Source: Ehretia macrophylla
Taxonomy: Eukaryota; Streptophyta; Magnoliopsida; Boraginales; Ehretiaceae
DNA: 64,000 nucleotides
NCBI GenBank assembly: GCA_037974665.1
Contig: CM075780.1
Location: 52,369,594 to 52,433,593 of the forward strand
Direction: 5' to 3'
Shown here piece after piece: positions 37,892 through 49,564 of the stretch (its first letter is position 1; each line of letters begins with the position of its first letter). A program made the translations under genes and the position numbers. The notes under the pieces were generated by a model. That model was not told the origin of the DNA and did not search any database. It saw only the letters and a list, made by a program, of their open reading frames with translations.

Positions 37892-39240
37892 GGTGGTATC
37901 AGAGCTTAGTTAGCTCTCAGCCGGGATAAGGTCCTCGATCTGTAGGGTAGTAAACCTAGCGTGTGTGTTTGTTAAGTATGTCTTGAAATTGTGTGCCTGT
38001 ATATTAGATTGTGTGCCTTGATTTGAATGTGTGCACCTATGTGATGTAGTTGTGAGTTATGTGCTAAATGTGTCTTAAGTGAAGTGAAGTGGTTACTCGT
38101 GAATTGAATCGACCTCGTAAATTGTTATTTGCTTGAATTATTGATTGTAATATGTGTACTTGAATGCTTTGAATTAGGTTTTGTGGTAATTTGTCTTGGT
38201 TGTATTGTGATTCGTATTTGAATGACTTTGTTGCTTAAACTGAGTTTTGTAAAACTCTTTTATAAACATGCTTGCATAATAGCTTAAAGCATATTTGTAT
38301 ATATATGATATTCTGGCATTCATGCATGGCCCATTGGAATGGTGAGTTGATTCCCTTCCTCCCTCTGAAGAGAAGTAATTAGTAACAGGCCCTTCAAGTT
38401 ATGTGGATTAGTGGGAAAGAGAAGCATTTGGTCAGTCCTTTGTTTGGGAATTGGAATTTATATTCGGAGTTTGGTTATTGGGATTTCTTCCAATGCATTC
38501 TTCTAAGCTCAGCAGTCAGAAATGAAAGGCTTTCTTTAAGGATTCTATATAACTGTTCTCTGGAACATTTCCTTAGTAATTTCTTATTGGGTAGTATTCT
38601 GGTATTTTCTTATTAGCATTTCTTGGAAGGTTTGGTATTTGGGAATTCTATTCAAACTTCTTGTATGACATTCATATTAGCATTTTTCTGAGAACTTTTG
38701 CCAACATTCTCGCACAGTAGTCTCATTTCAGATACTTGTTGGATTTCTGTTGAAGATGCTTAAATGGGGGTGTTTCCTCTGTATTTTCTTTGGTATTCTC
38801 TTTGGCATTCTTCTCAGTGTTCGATAACGGTATTATCTTCGGTATCTGCTTGGCTATTCTATTTGGGGTTCATTTAAGGACTTTTAATATGTACATATAT
38901 ATATATTGCACTACATGCTTGGATCCTTATTTAAGTACGTGTTTGACCGGGTTTCTTGCTTGGAGTTTTCTTGGTATTTTCTTAGCACTTTTAACGGGGA
39001 ACTATTCTGTGCTATTCTCGACCAGCGGGATTCTTATTCGTATTTCAAGCTAGTATCCTCATTTGAGCCTTTATTTGGCTTTCTTGTGGTATTTGAATTC
39101 ACAATGGGCTTCTTACAAGTCTCGTTATTTAGGGTCTTGCTCAGCAACCGATGATGGGTAACCAGAGTTGGACTTTAGTGGATGTTGAGTTCTATTGGAA
39201 GAAGAATTGCATGGGCGCAATTGTTTGAAGGAGGGGAGGA
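37892..39240 (+). other. Non-coding interior of the LARD-type element
   Basis: The PBS is followed by T-rich sequence with recurring GGTATTC/GGTATTT-like words at about 38600-38850. No gag or pol motif appears in any frame. The segment ends in a polypurine tract. Confidence 0.7.
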
Positions 39241-41054
39241 TGTGACACCCGGCTCCCAGTGCATGCATTTATCATTCATGTGCATTTATATGTCCAACTA
39301 TTTGTTTAAATGTTTACTTTTTCTATAAAATGCTATTAAGTGTTTATTTACTCTCTATGTACTAACATTTGTTAAATTGCTTTTAAATATCAAAATTTTG
39401 AGTTTATTTACTTTAGTAAATAATAAATGAACATTCAAATTATTTTCATCATAGACTTTTTAGTAAAACTTGCATTTAAAAAGTTTTCTATTAAATTGAG
39501 CCTGAACTAAAATTTGTATTATCTTATTTCCCGGATTTCATATTTTTTTATTAGTACTTCACTTATAATTAGCCTACGTTCACAAAAATTATATTAATTG
39601 CATATATGACGAGTAATTTGCAAAAATATCTTGATATTATATGAATAGTAAAATTATGTATTATTTTGGACTTAAAGAAGTTTTATTGCATTTATTTTAA
39701 TACGCCTAAACTTAAATCCATTTTAACCCACAACTCAAACCCAATATCCAACCTATCAACCCATATAATCATCCTATACATATATATACTAAACAAAACA
39801 CACAAAAAAATACACAAAAATACTCAAATAAGCCAAAAAAGGGCAAAAATCAGCCAAAAAAATCAATTACGGGAATAATGCTTTTCTTGCCAATTTTGCT
39901 CAATTTGATCCTCCAAGCTTTGTCAAGTCTTCTCCAAGTGGTTCCAAGCTTCTCCAAGCCCTATCCTAGCTTCCTCGCACGTTTTTGGTGAAGGAGTTGC
40001 ATCATTTTTATGGTTTAAAGTTTATGCCAAGTTTTTTTAAATTTTTGGATTTTGCTATTATTGAGCTATAACAGGCTTGTTTCTTGCTTTATATAGTATG
40101 TATACATGCTAGAGAACATCCATATGTAATATTATAGCTTGGTGTTGAGTATTTAGCAAGGTGTCACTTGAGGAAGATGATGAATAGTATAATTTCTAGG
40201 GTTCCGAAAATTTGTGCAACTTAATTTGATTCAATGCTTCTAGTAGTTGCTAATTAGGTCCTTGAGCGTGGAAAAAATGTTAGTTGCGCTTGCTATGTAC
40301 AAAATTTAATAATTTGATCAAATTGAGCTACTTTAATAAGGGGTTTCGGGGTTAACTTGAATCTGGGTACGTTTCAAGGTTATGTCTAGTCTTTATTAAG
40401 TATTGAAGCTTTAGAAGTGCATTCGTTTCACTTGTTTGGGTTCCAGAATTGGTACTTGTAGTGTAAACCCACAAAGAGTCATTTTCGGTCTTTCCGTGTA
40501 CTTGTGCTCTAGGTTATGATTTGGAGGCTCTAAATGAGATATTTAGGTATCCTTAGATTGGTAGGTTGGTTAGCTAGCTTAACTTGATCCTTGAATTCCG
40601 GTAGAAAGCTAAATAGCCTAGTTGAACAAAGGGGGAAATTAATGAATTATGCTTTGGTACTTGTATTGCCTTGTAATTGCTTATAGTGCGTTTAAATGCA
40701 TTTCTATAGTATATTTGAGCTATGGATGAAATTTCGTGGAAGTATGTTGTAGATCTCCTTTGTGCACTGCTAGTTATTTACATGGTTATTGCTTATAGTC
40801 TTGTGTTTCTTGTTTCTTACGCTAATCATACAATGTTATACTAGTGTGAGAGCAACCTACCTTGTTGTCCCTCATTTATATGCTTAACTTGTTACACTAT
40901 TGTTGTTAGTTGATTCTTAATTGGTTGGATAAATGTTTAAATGTATTTGTATAACAAGTTCATCTACTTGGAGAAGTTGTGAATTGAATCATATGGTTAC
41001 TAGTTAAAGATTGAGTAAACATGTTTATATTGTTTATTAATTGTATTGTATATG
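39241..41054 (+). repeat. 3' LTR of the LARD-type element, left part
   Basis: The first 1.8 kb of the 3' LTR align with 34464 to about 36260. It stops at the ATATG target duplication (41050-41054) of the copia insertion. Confidence 0.88.
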
Positions 41055-42343
41055 TGTTGTTCCTTAATTAAACCTAAGAGGAGGGAGGGGAGGGGGTGGT
41101 GAATTAGGTTATATAGGCAATAATACTACTTTTTCGATTAGTTAATATACTAGCAATGATTAATAAAAAACAATCTTAAATAGATATGTACTCTAGGAAT
41201 ATAAAATGTGAGTGAGGCAATTTATCAAACACGTGATGAGCAGAAAATAATGCAAAGAAAGAGTTGAGAGAAAGAGATTATAAATCGTGATTTTAGCGTG
41301 GTTTGGTCCCCGCCTAAGTCCACGACCCAAGCTTCCCGCTTAGGATTTCAACAATCTTCACTATGGTGACTCTTTAAATGTTGGTGAGTCCACAAACCAA
41401 CTACAATGGTAGTTCAAGCTTTACAATAGAAAGACAACTCTTCTTGATACAAAGCTTTCACTCCAACACCTTTGACAAAGAAATCCTTCCTTTCAAAGTG
41501 TTTAACTCTCTCTTTTGATAAGTGTTTGAAAATCACAATAAAAGCCCTCTTTTAGGTTAGATGAATACAATGAATGCTTCTCTCTCAATATTGCTCACAA
41601 ATTCTAGCTCAAGTATAGGTCAATGATGATTCAAATATTAAGATGATGAAAGAACTCAAGAGTAAATGCTTTGAATCAATACCTTCAAATTTTGCAGTTG
41701 AGAGCACTTAATAGAGCTGAAAAAATGGTGTAATTAATGCTCCCATCGTTCACAAACGGCTATATTTTGAATCAGTATTTTTGGCCCGACTGGTCGACCC
41801 CTGTTCGTCGGTCGATCGGTCGAGAGACCCTCGTCTGGTAGACAAGTCTCGGGCGGACGACCCTTGTTCACCAGTCGACCGATCGAGAGACCCTCATCCG
41901 GTGGACAAGTCTCTGGCGGACAACCCTTTGGCCACCGGTCGACCGGTTGCCGAGGGGTTGTCCGGTGAAACCAAGACTGTCAGGATTTGATTCTTTTAAT
42001 ATGATTCTTTTGAACAAATTTTGTAAGGTACAAAAACACACATTTAAAAAAATGTTGTTTGAGAATCACTATTGAGCATATACTATTTACAAGTCCCAAA
42101 AACCCCAATCAAGTCCCAACTAGTACCCCTTATGACTTCCGTCTCCATCCTTATAACTCCATCTTCATTCTTCGAATCTTCTCCTTAAGTTGATGGATGT
42201 TCTTTTTTCTTCTTTAGCTCGATAATCTTGAAGTCGGAGTCAAACTTGATTAATTCTTGCGTTTGCACACTTAACAAACTCATTAAACATATTTATGGTT
42301 TGTGATCATCAAAACCAAGATTCAGAAGCCTTTTAGGCTAATA
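41055..42343 (-). repeat. 3' LTR of the Sirevirus-like element
   Basis: The LTR is 1289 bp with TG...CA-type ends (one altered to TA). It contains a G-rich run near 41090 and the GC-rich repeat block at 41785-41970. It differs from the 5' LTR at about 7% of positions over the first 300 bp, counted by eye. Confidence 0.9.
41785..41970. repeat. GC-rich 63-bp repeats with SalI-like palindromes in the LTR
   Basis: Two and a half units repeat at 63 bp (CGAGAGACCCTCGTC at 41821 recurs as CGAGAGACCCTCATC at 41884). The right end holds the perfect 14-bp palindrome ACCGGTCGACCGGT at 41934-41947. The open frame through it is only a by-product of the repeat period. The same block is in the other LTR at about 50295-50485. 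Confidence 0.85.
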
Positions 42344-42358
42344 ATCTCTCCCTTTTTG
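42344..42358 (-). other. Polypurine tract of the Sirevirus-like element
   Basis: On the minus strand it reads CAAAAAGGGAGAGAT directly before the 3' LTR, the usual plus-strand primer position. Confidence 0.75.
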
Positions 42359-42810
42359 ATGATGACAAAACTTATCTCAAATAATAACAATGTAAGCATA
42401 ATGAGTTTGAGAGAGTATTTAGCATTTTGTACAATTTGAGTTTGTTTGAACCTAAGATATAAATTTGTTCAAAAACTCCCCCTCAATAGGTGCATACATA
42501 ATAACTCCCCCTTAATGTATGAGTTCTTTTTATATATACTTCTATTATTTATACAATTTTTGGTATTTATCTCCCCCTTTTTGTCATAAGCAAAACATGA
42601 AGATAATACATACAACATTAGCAAGCAAAGAAAGACATGTCTAGATTTGAACACCAAACACTTGACATAAAGTCACAAAGGAAAGCTAGTCATAGAAAGG
42701 AAAACCACTAAAGCAATGGAGTTAAAAAAAATATCAAAAGAGTGCACGAAGTAAAAACATGATTGTTGAAGGGGAAAGAGAAGCATCCTAAGCGTCGCAT
42801 GACAATTGGC

Positions 42811-43988
42811 TTAATCCTTCATGAATTTCTCATAGAGCTTCTCAAACATCTTGTTCATGCCTTTCATCTCGGTCTTGACTTCATCAACAGTCAAGAATAA
42901 CTGATCAACTTTTGAAGTCAGATTATCAACTTTGGTATTGACTGCTTCAAGAGTTACTGGACGGGGTCTGTTTCTTGTGGACGAACTAGCACTACCAATA
43001 TCAACCCGAGAAAGACTAACATTAGCATCTCTGCCTGCAGGAGCTCCTTCATCACTCTCACTTGTAGCCTCACTTTCATCACCCTCTTCCCCAAGGTCAT
43101 AATTCTCTAGATCATCAACTACTTCAGATTGAACCTTGCAGAATTGAGGTTGCTGAATGTAGACAATGTTATTGTTTTCATGAGTCATGGTCTGTCTATC
43201 TAGGCAATACTTGTCAAGGAGGTAAGTGGAGTCATTTAAGGGTTCAAATTGACCAATACGATCGAGACCTCTAAGACGGAATAGATAATACAAGATCATC
43301 CCATAGGGCAAAGATTTCTTCTTAAAGGCCAGCATATGACTAAGTATAATGTATGGAAGGTTGATTTTTACCTTCTTGTACATGAGGTGCAGCACATAAC
43401 CCGTGAAGGATGGAATGGTCCTGTCTTTTATATTGCGAGACATGATAGATTGATTGAGGATATAGGGAGCAAACGTTTCTCAGCATAGAGTTGATCTCTC
43501 TTGGGCATAAACTCTTCCAACTTCTCCGTCCCTTCCTATAGTGTTGTACACATCTCCTTGAAAGCGTCTGTGTGAAGTTCACTTGGTAAGTTGACAGCTG
43601 TGTAGAGTCTGAGACCACGATGTGGAATACTAAATAGGTTAGCCACGTCCTGTTCACTTACAAATATGTTAACACCACTTACTCTATTTTTTATCCCTTG
43701 TACACTGGCTTGTTCACCTTCTACTGCATAGGCATAAAATTCACGAACCCATAGATCACAGTTGATGTCCTCGAGTCCGAACAAGGGAAGCCATTGTTGA
43801 TGACGAAACAGTTTATGGGGACGAGTGGAATCTAAAAAGTCTGAAGGATCAATGCGTTTACCCCATCATATATCCTTTTTAGAAAAATCTCCTTGTGCGA
43901 TCACGTACATTGGATCCCAGGGATCAATGGTATGAGGCCTAAATGCAGTCCTTTGTCTCTTAGATGCTTGTCGAGATGATGATGCCAT
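42811..43988 (-). pseudogene. Env-like ORF of the Sirevirus-like element, disrupted
   Basis: It starts MASSSRQASKRQRT at 43988 and continues through GLEDINCDLWVREFYAYAV, SVPH-like FSIPHRGLRLYT, and KINLPYIILSHMLA, ending in an acidic stretch and a C-terminal heptad-repeat coiled coil. Roughly 390 codons are spanned. The KINLPYI-type segment matches what is called the putative plant transposon protein domain (PF20167, from memory) found in this position in Sireviruses. There is no convincing signal peptide or membrane anchor here, so envelope function is doubtful. Two in-frame stops (after KDI and after MCTTL) and one frameshift around 43440-43500 break it. Confidence 0.7.
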
Positions 43989-44284
43989 GAGTATGCAAGA
44001 GAATTGGCAATAAAGTTTGGTTGAGGAATTTTATCGAGCACTTGGGGTGCAACAAAGATTGCTAAAGAGTTTTTGGAAAAATTTTGAAAGAAAATTGGAT
44101 GAGTTGTGAAGCTTGGGAGTTTGGCCTTTTTGCTTGCGATGTAAGGATGAGATTTTGAAGATAATAGAAGACAATGCAAAGTAGTGGAATTGAAGTGGGA
44201 GAGAATGAAGATTTGAAGAGTTGTCAATGAAGAAAAATTTTAGTTTGAAGATGAATTTTGAAGTTTTTAAACCTTTTGCCCGTC

Positions 44285-44405
44285 AGTGCTGCGACCGGAC
44301 GAGGGTGAACGTGCCGGTCGGCCGGTGTCATACCCTCATCCGCCCGAGGAACGTTCACCGGACGAAGGTGTACTTCACCGGTCGACCGGTGGAACACCCC
44401 TCTTC
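44285..44405. repeat. GC-rich palindromic block between pol and the env-like ORF
   Basis: The motif CACCGG recurs with CCGGTCG words. It contains the perfect 16-bp palindrome CACCGGTCGACCGGTG at 44376-44391. It is related to the repeat block in the LTRs but lies in the interior, about 300 bp upstream of the env-like start codon on the minus strand. Confidence 0.8.
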
Positions 44406-44512
44406 CGATGGTGCACTTTCTGTTAGAAAGTGCAGTACACAAAAAAAAAAAATGCAAGTGACACTTTTCAGCACATTTTAAGCATACCTAACTCTCTTCT
44501 TATCACACAAAT

Positions 44513-45942
44513 TTAATTCTCATGCAATGGTTTGGTAAAAATATTAGCTAATTGATTTACGGAATCAACAAAGTTGAGCACAACATCTTCTTTTTGAACA
44601 TGATCGCGAATGAAATGATGCCTAATTTCAATATGTTTTGTTCTGGAGTATTGAATAAGATTTTTAGTGAGATTAATGACACTTGTATTATCACATTTAA
44701 TAGGCACACTATCGTAAACAAGACCATAATCAAGCAAATTTTATTTCATTCAAAAAATTTGTGCCACACAATTTTTAGCAGATACATATTCAGCTTCAGC
44801 CGTAGAGAGAGCTATATTATTTTTCTTTTTATTAGACCAAAAGATTAATGAATGCTCTAGAAATAGACAGCATCCACTAGTACTTTTTCTGTCTACTCGA
44901 TCTCATGCATAATCCGCATCCGAATATCCTACTAGTTCAAATGAGGTGTCTTTTGGATACCATAATCCTAAATCTATAGTCCCCTTAAGATATTTAATGA
45001 TTCTTTTTATAGCATTTAACTGAGACTCTTTAGGACATGATTGAAAATGAGTACATAAGCACACAACAAATACAATATCGAGTCTAGACGCAGTTAAATA
45101 AAGAAGGCTTCTGATCATACCTCGATATTGCTTTTCATCTACCTTGTTACCTTCCTCATCTTTGTCAAGCTTGATTGATGTTGACATTGGTGTACTCATT
45201 TCTTTTGTTGACTCAAGTCCGAATTTTTTGATAAGTTCTTTAGTGTACTTGGCTTGATTGATGAAAGTACCCTCTTGTGTTTGCTTGATTTGGAGTTCGA
45301 GAAAGAAATTCAATTCTCCCATCATACTCATCTCAAATTCCTTGTGCATACACTTAGAGAAATATTCACAAAGAGATTCATTAGTAGCACCAAAAATTAT
45401 ATCATTAATATAAATTTGTACAAGCAATATATCTTTACTTTTTGTTTTGACAAAGAGAGTGGAATCTAGTTTGCCTCTAGTGAACCCTTTTTCAAGCAAA
45501 TAGTTCAAAGTCTATCATATTATGCTCTAGGTGCTTGCTTAAGGCTATATAATGCCTTATTCAGTTTGTATACATGATTTGGCAAGTTAGTGTCCTCAAA
45601 TCCGGGTGGTTGTTTCACATATATTTCTTCCTTAAGATAGTCATTTAGAAAGGCACTTTTAACATCCATTTGATATAATTTAAAGTTCATAAAACATGCA
45701 AAAGCAAGAAGCATACGAATGGATTCAAGTCTAGCCACTGGAGCAAAAGTCTCATCATAATCTATCCCTTCTTCTTGATAATACCCTTGAGCCACTAGTC
45801 TAGCTTTGTTTCTAGTTACAATTCCGGATTCATCTAACTTATTCCTAAAAACCCATTTTGTACCAATTATGGGATAGCCCTTAGGTTTTTCAACTAGATG
45901 CCACACTTTACTTCTTTCAAATTGATTTAATTCTTCTTGCAT
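44513..45942 (-). pseudogene. Copia reverse transcriptase and RNase H, disrupted
   Basis: The reverse transcriptase starts in the region WHLVEKPKGYPIIGTKWVF and includes ARLVAQGYYQEEGIDYDETF and FKLYQMDVKSAFLN. The catalytic box, normally YVDD, reads YIND (N codon at 45406-45404). RNase H follows with GYSDADYA, ends in KHIEIRHHFIRDHV and NIFTKPLHEN. Stops and a frameshift occur near 45510-45525, a stop at 44903, and more in between. With the first catalytic aspartate replaced by asparagine, polymerase activity would be lost even without the stops. Confidence 0.88.
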
Positions 45943-46107
45943 GACAACTATCCAATCTTCATGATCTAAAGCTTCTTTAACATTTTTAGGCTCTACTTGA
46001 GAAAGAAAGGCAACATGTTCACAATACGCATTTAGATTAGAGCGAGTTCTTACTCCCTTTGAAGGATTACCAAGAATTTGGTCATTTGGATGATCTCTTA
46101 CAAACTT

Positions 46108-46434
46108 TCAACATTTTGGTAGATCATCATTTGTTGTCACTTCTTGGTCATTTTGCATTGGTTGTACATTTCCTTGTGGACTTTCTAGAGTTTCACCATT
46201 CTTTAAGGTTTGATTTTCTTCAATATTTGTCTCCTTTGAATCTCTTGAGGTTCCCTCATTGCCGATGGTTGTAGGTAAGATTTGAGTGTCAACTTTGGAA
46301 ACACCTACATCATCATCATTCTTTCTCAGAGCGAAAGGATTAGTTTCATCAAAATCCACATGCATAGACTCTTCGATAAGCATGTTTCTTTTGTTAAAGA
46401 CTCTATAAGCTTTACTTCTTGAAGAGTAACCCAT
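46108..46434 (-). pseudogene. Linker between copia integrase and reverse transcriptase
   Basis: It starts GYSSRSKAYRVFNKRN and continues as ESMHVDFDET, the variable end of copia integrases before the reverse transcriptase. It is separated from the integrase frame by a stop at 46441 and from the reverse transcriptase by further stops at about 45950-46107. Confidence 0.7.
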
Positions 46435-46440
46435 AAAAAG

Positions 46441-47289
46441 TCATTCATCCGATTTAGAATCAAATTTGCCAAGATGTTCTTTTGTATTTAGGATGAAACA
46501 TTTACAACCAAACACTTTAAAATGAGATACATTTGGTGTTCTACATTTCCATAAATCATAGGGTGTTTTCTTTAAAAAATGTCTAATTAGCACACGATTT
46601 AACACATAACATGCGGTATTTACAGCTTCACCCCAAAAGTATGTTGGCAAGTTGTTTTCTTTCAACATTGTTCTTGCCATTTCTTGTAATGTTCGATTCT
46701 TCCTTTCTACTACCCCATTTTGTTGAAGAGTTCTAGGAGCCGAAAAATTATGTTCAATGCCACGTTCTTCACAATAATCCATAAAAGATACATTTATAAA
46801 TTCGGTGTCTTGGTCAGTATGAATGCAATTTATGTAATAGCCTTTCTCATTTTGCACTTTGTTACAAAGTTTAGCAAATTCATTGAATGCATCATTTTTA
46901 TGTGCAAGAGGTCTTTCCCATGTGAATCTAGTGTAATCATGTATAATAACATAGACATATCTAGATCCACCTAGACTTGCTACATCCATTGGACCAAATA
47001 GATCCATATGTAATTTTTGTAAAGCTCTTGATGTGGTTACCTTGCTAATTGTTTTGAATGATGTCTTATGTTGTTTTCTAAATTGACATGCATTACATAG
47101 ATGGTCTTTTTGAAATCTAGTCTTAGGAAGACCTATAACAAGTTCTTTTCTTGAAAGCTTAGCAAGTAAATCCATATTAGCATGACCAAGTCTTCTATGC
47201 CATAACCATGAATCTTCATTAATAGTAACTAAGTATGTCACATTTTGGCACTTCAATTCATGAAGATTGATTACATATACATTGTACAC
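46441..47289 (-). pseudogene. Copia GAG-pre-integrase and integrase
   Basis: It contains the HHCC-type zinc region (HRRLGHANMDLLAKLSR ... CNACQFRKQHK) and the catalytic core with IIHDYTRFTW, IHTDQDTEF and GVVERKNRTLQEMAR. Integrase joins the element DNA to the host genome in the nucleus. This is the best preserved segment of the element, 282 codons open. IIHDY and DQDTEF differ slightly from the common VDDYSR and DNGTEF boxes. The preceding protease is open separately. Confidence 0.88.
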
Positions 47290-47609
47290 ATATTTCCAAC
47301 AAACATTACTTTATCATCTTTATCATACACCATGCAATAAGTAGATAGAAATTCAACTCTAAATCCATTATCACAAAATTGACTTATGCTTAGTACGTTA
47401 TGTTTAAGACCTTTAACATACAAGACATCATGAATAGAAAGAAAGTTTATATCTCCTATGCTACCCTTATCAATGACTTTGCCTTTTTCATTTCCTCCAT
47501 AGCTAACTTTACCTTTGAAGTTTCTGCCAATCTCATAAAAGAAAGATGCATCTCCCGTCACGTGCCTTGAGCACCCACTATCAATAACCCAAGTATCTTC
47601 ATATTTCAC
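47271..47609 (-). pseudogene. Copia protease
   Basis: The active-site motif WVIDSGCSRHVTGD is intact, followed by DVLYVKGLKHNVLSISQ, as in copia aspartic proteases. It is out of frame with integrase and separated by stops from the upstream gag part (47625-47930), which carries a second CxxC-H-C stretch (CTYCEKISHNASRC). Confidence 0.85.
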
Positions 47610-48063
47610 CTTTAGAGCAACCTATCATTTATTGAAACAAATCAAGTTCATTTTGGTCCCCAAGGTTCTATTGGGTCCTTTTGTGTTAGTACGAAGTTCT
47701 AACCCATCTACCAACCCATTTGGGTCTAAGCCATAAAGGAATATGAGAATCTCTTCCCACCATGTTTCTAAATCTACATCGTGATGCATTGTGCGAAATC
47801 TTCTCACAATAAGTGCATCTTTTAAACGATCCTCTTGATGTTGAGGCTTCATTCCAAGAGGATGATGCTTTGACAAAATAATTTTGCAACCCTTTTTGAT
47901 ATGGCTTATAGCTAATTCCCTTTTTGTCAAATTGTACTTTTTGTGATTATTTTAATGGTGGATGGACAATTGAGGATTGAGAAGCTTTTAAAAAGATGGT
48001 TTTTGAATATTTTGATTTAAAAAATGGCTCATAGCCAATTCCACCCTTGTCGAGTGGTGATTT

Positions 48064-49507
48064 TTAAGAACCAAGAATTTCATCCAAGGCCTTTATTCCT
48101 TTTGAAAATCTAGCTAGATCATTTTGTAGGCCAAGAACTTGTTTTTCAAAATCTTTAATTTCTAATTTATTTTTGGACTTTAAATGATAGTATTCACACA
48201 TTTCTTTGGTAAGAGTATCATTTTCATTTCTAAGTTCCTTAATTTTCTTTTGAAGTTCATCATTTTCTTTTTGAAGATTCTTTACTTTTGAATGTGCAAG
48301 AAGAAAGCTATCATGTAGTTTTGAAAATTCATTTGTTAGTTCCACAAATGTACATTCATCATCATTAGAAGACAAAGAAGAAGATTCATCACAAGACGAA
48401 GAAGTTACCTCATTATCTCTAGCCATAAAGCACACAAAATTGGCCACTTCGTTGTCGCTTCTACTTTCATCACCAGTGGATGCATCATCCTCAATGCACG
48501 CCTTCATTGCCTTTTGCTTTCCTTTGATCAATTTTGGACATTTTGCTTTGATGTGTCCTAATTTGTCACAATTGAAGCATTTTATCTCTTCTTTGATCTT
48601 TTCTAATTTTTCTTTGAATATTCTCTTGAATTTGTTGTTGATGGGCTCTTCTCTCTTCATCTTTTTGTATTTCAAGAACTTCTTAAAATTCTTTGCAAGA
48701 AGTGCAAGTTCATTATGATCGCTATCATCTTTGTCTTCATCACTTGATTGAGATTGAGCAATGAGAGCAAGTGATTTCCTTGTTTTTTTTTTCATCTCGT
48801 ATTTTTTCTTGATTTAATACAAGTTCTTCCGTTTGAAGATTGCAAATGAGCTCATGCACCATAATCATGGAGAGATCGGTTGATTCTCTAATAGATATCA
48901 CATTTGGTTTGTATCACTTTGGAAGAGCCATAAGAATCTTCCGGTTAAGTTCTTCGTTTGGATACTTCTTCCCAAGAGCACTTAAGTTGTTTACGATTGT
49001 GGAGAATCTTTGATGCATTTCATTTAGTGATTCTTCGGCCTTCATACGAAACAATTCATACTCATGAATGTGAAGATCAATTTTGGTATTTTTCACTTGA
49101 GGTGTTCCTTGATAAGACATGTGTAGCATCTTTCAAATCTCGTGAGCAGTTTCACATTGACTCACACGACTGTACTCAGTTTCGTTTAGAGCACAATAGA
49201 GAATATTTTTGGCTCTTGAGTTCTTGGTCATCATACTAATGTCTTGATCATTAAGCTCTTTCATTTCCATGGGAACTTGAACGGTTTTGACTTTCTCAAC
49301 TCCACTTGTACTTGGGGCATCTTTAACCATTACCTCCTTCATTGGAACATAAGGGCCATCTTCCACTAGTGACCATAGAGCATAGTCAATGGATTGTATG
49401 TATGTCTCTATCTTGTTTTTCCAATAATTAAAATTTGTACCTATAAACAATAGAGGCCTATTAGTAGAGTAACCTTCAAAATAAAGAGAAGTAGTATTGT
49501 TTGTCAT
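48064..49507 (-). pseudogene. Sirevirus-type gag with zinc knuckle and coiled coil, disrupted
   Basis: It begins MTNNTTSLYFEGYSTNRP, then FIGTNFNYWKNKIETYIQS, ELFRMKAEESLNEMHQRFS, a zinc knuckle CFNCDKLGHIKAKC and a long coiled coil. Order and wording fit Sirevirus gag. In-frame TGA codons lie at 49135-49133 (tryptophan expected) and 48916-48914, and an A10 run (T10 on the plus strand at 48783-48792) shifts the frame. Confidence 0.85.
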
Positions 49508-49550
49508 TTATCTTTTCTTTGCTAGATGTTAAGCTATATGCTAAGTCCTA

Positions 49551-49562
49551 GCTCTGATACCA
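49551..49562 (-). other. Primer binding site, initiator tRNA-Met
   Basis: TGGTATCAGAGC on the minus strand, two bases after the 5' LTR. Identical to the site of the LARD-type element. Confidence 0.9.
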
Positions 49563-49564
49563 CT

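Noticed and set aside
34464-39240. Possibility that the LARD interior encodes a diverged gag
   Set aside because: No zinc knuckle, no gag core and only short frames; the words repeated at 38600-38850 are simple sequence.
41781-41990. Open frame rich in DPCSxVDRSRDP repeats
   Set aside because: It lies in an LTR and its peptide repeat just reflects the 63-bp DNA repeat; the reverse strand is open as well. The same applies to the 50181-50702 frame.
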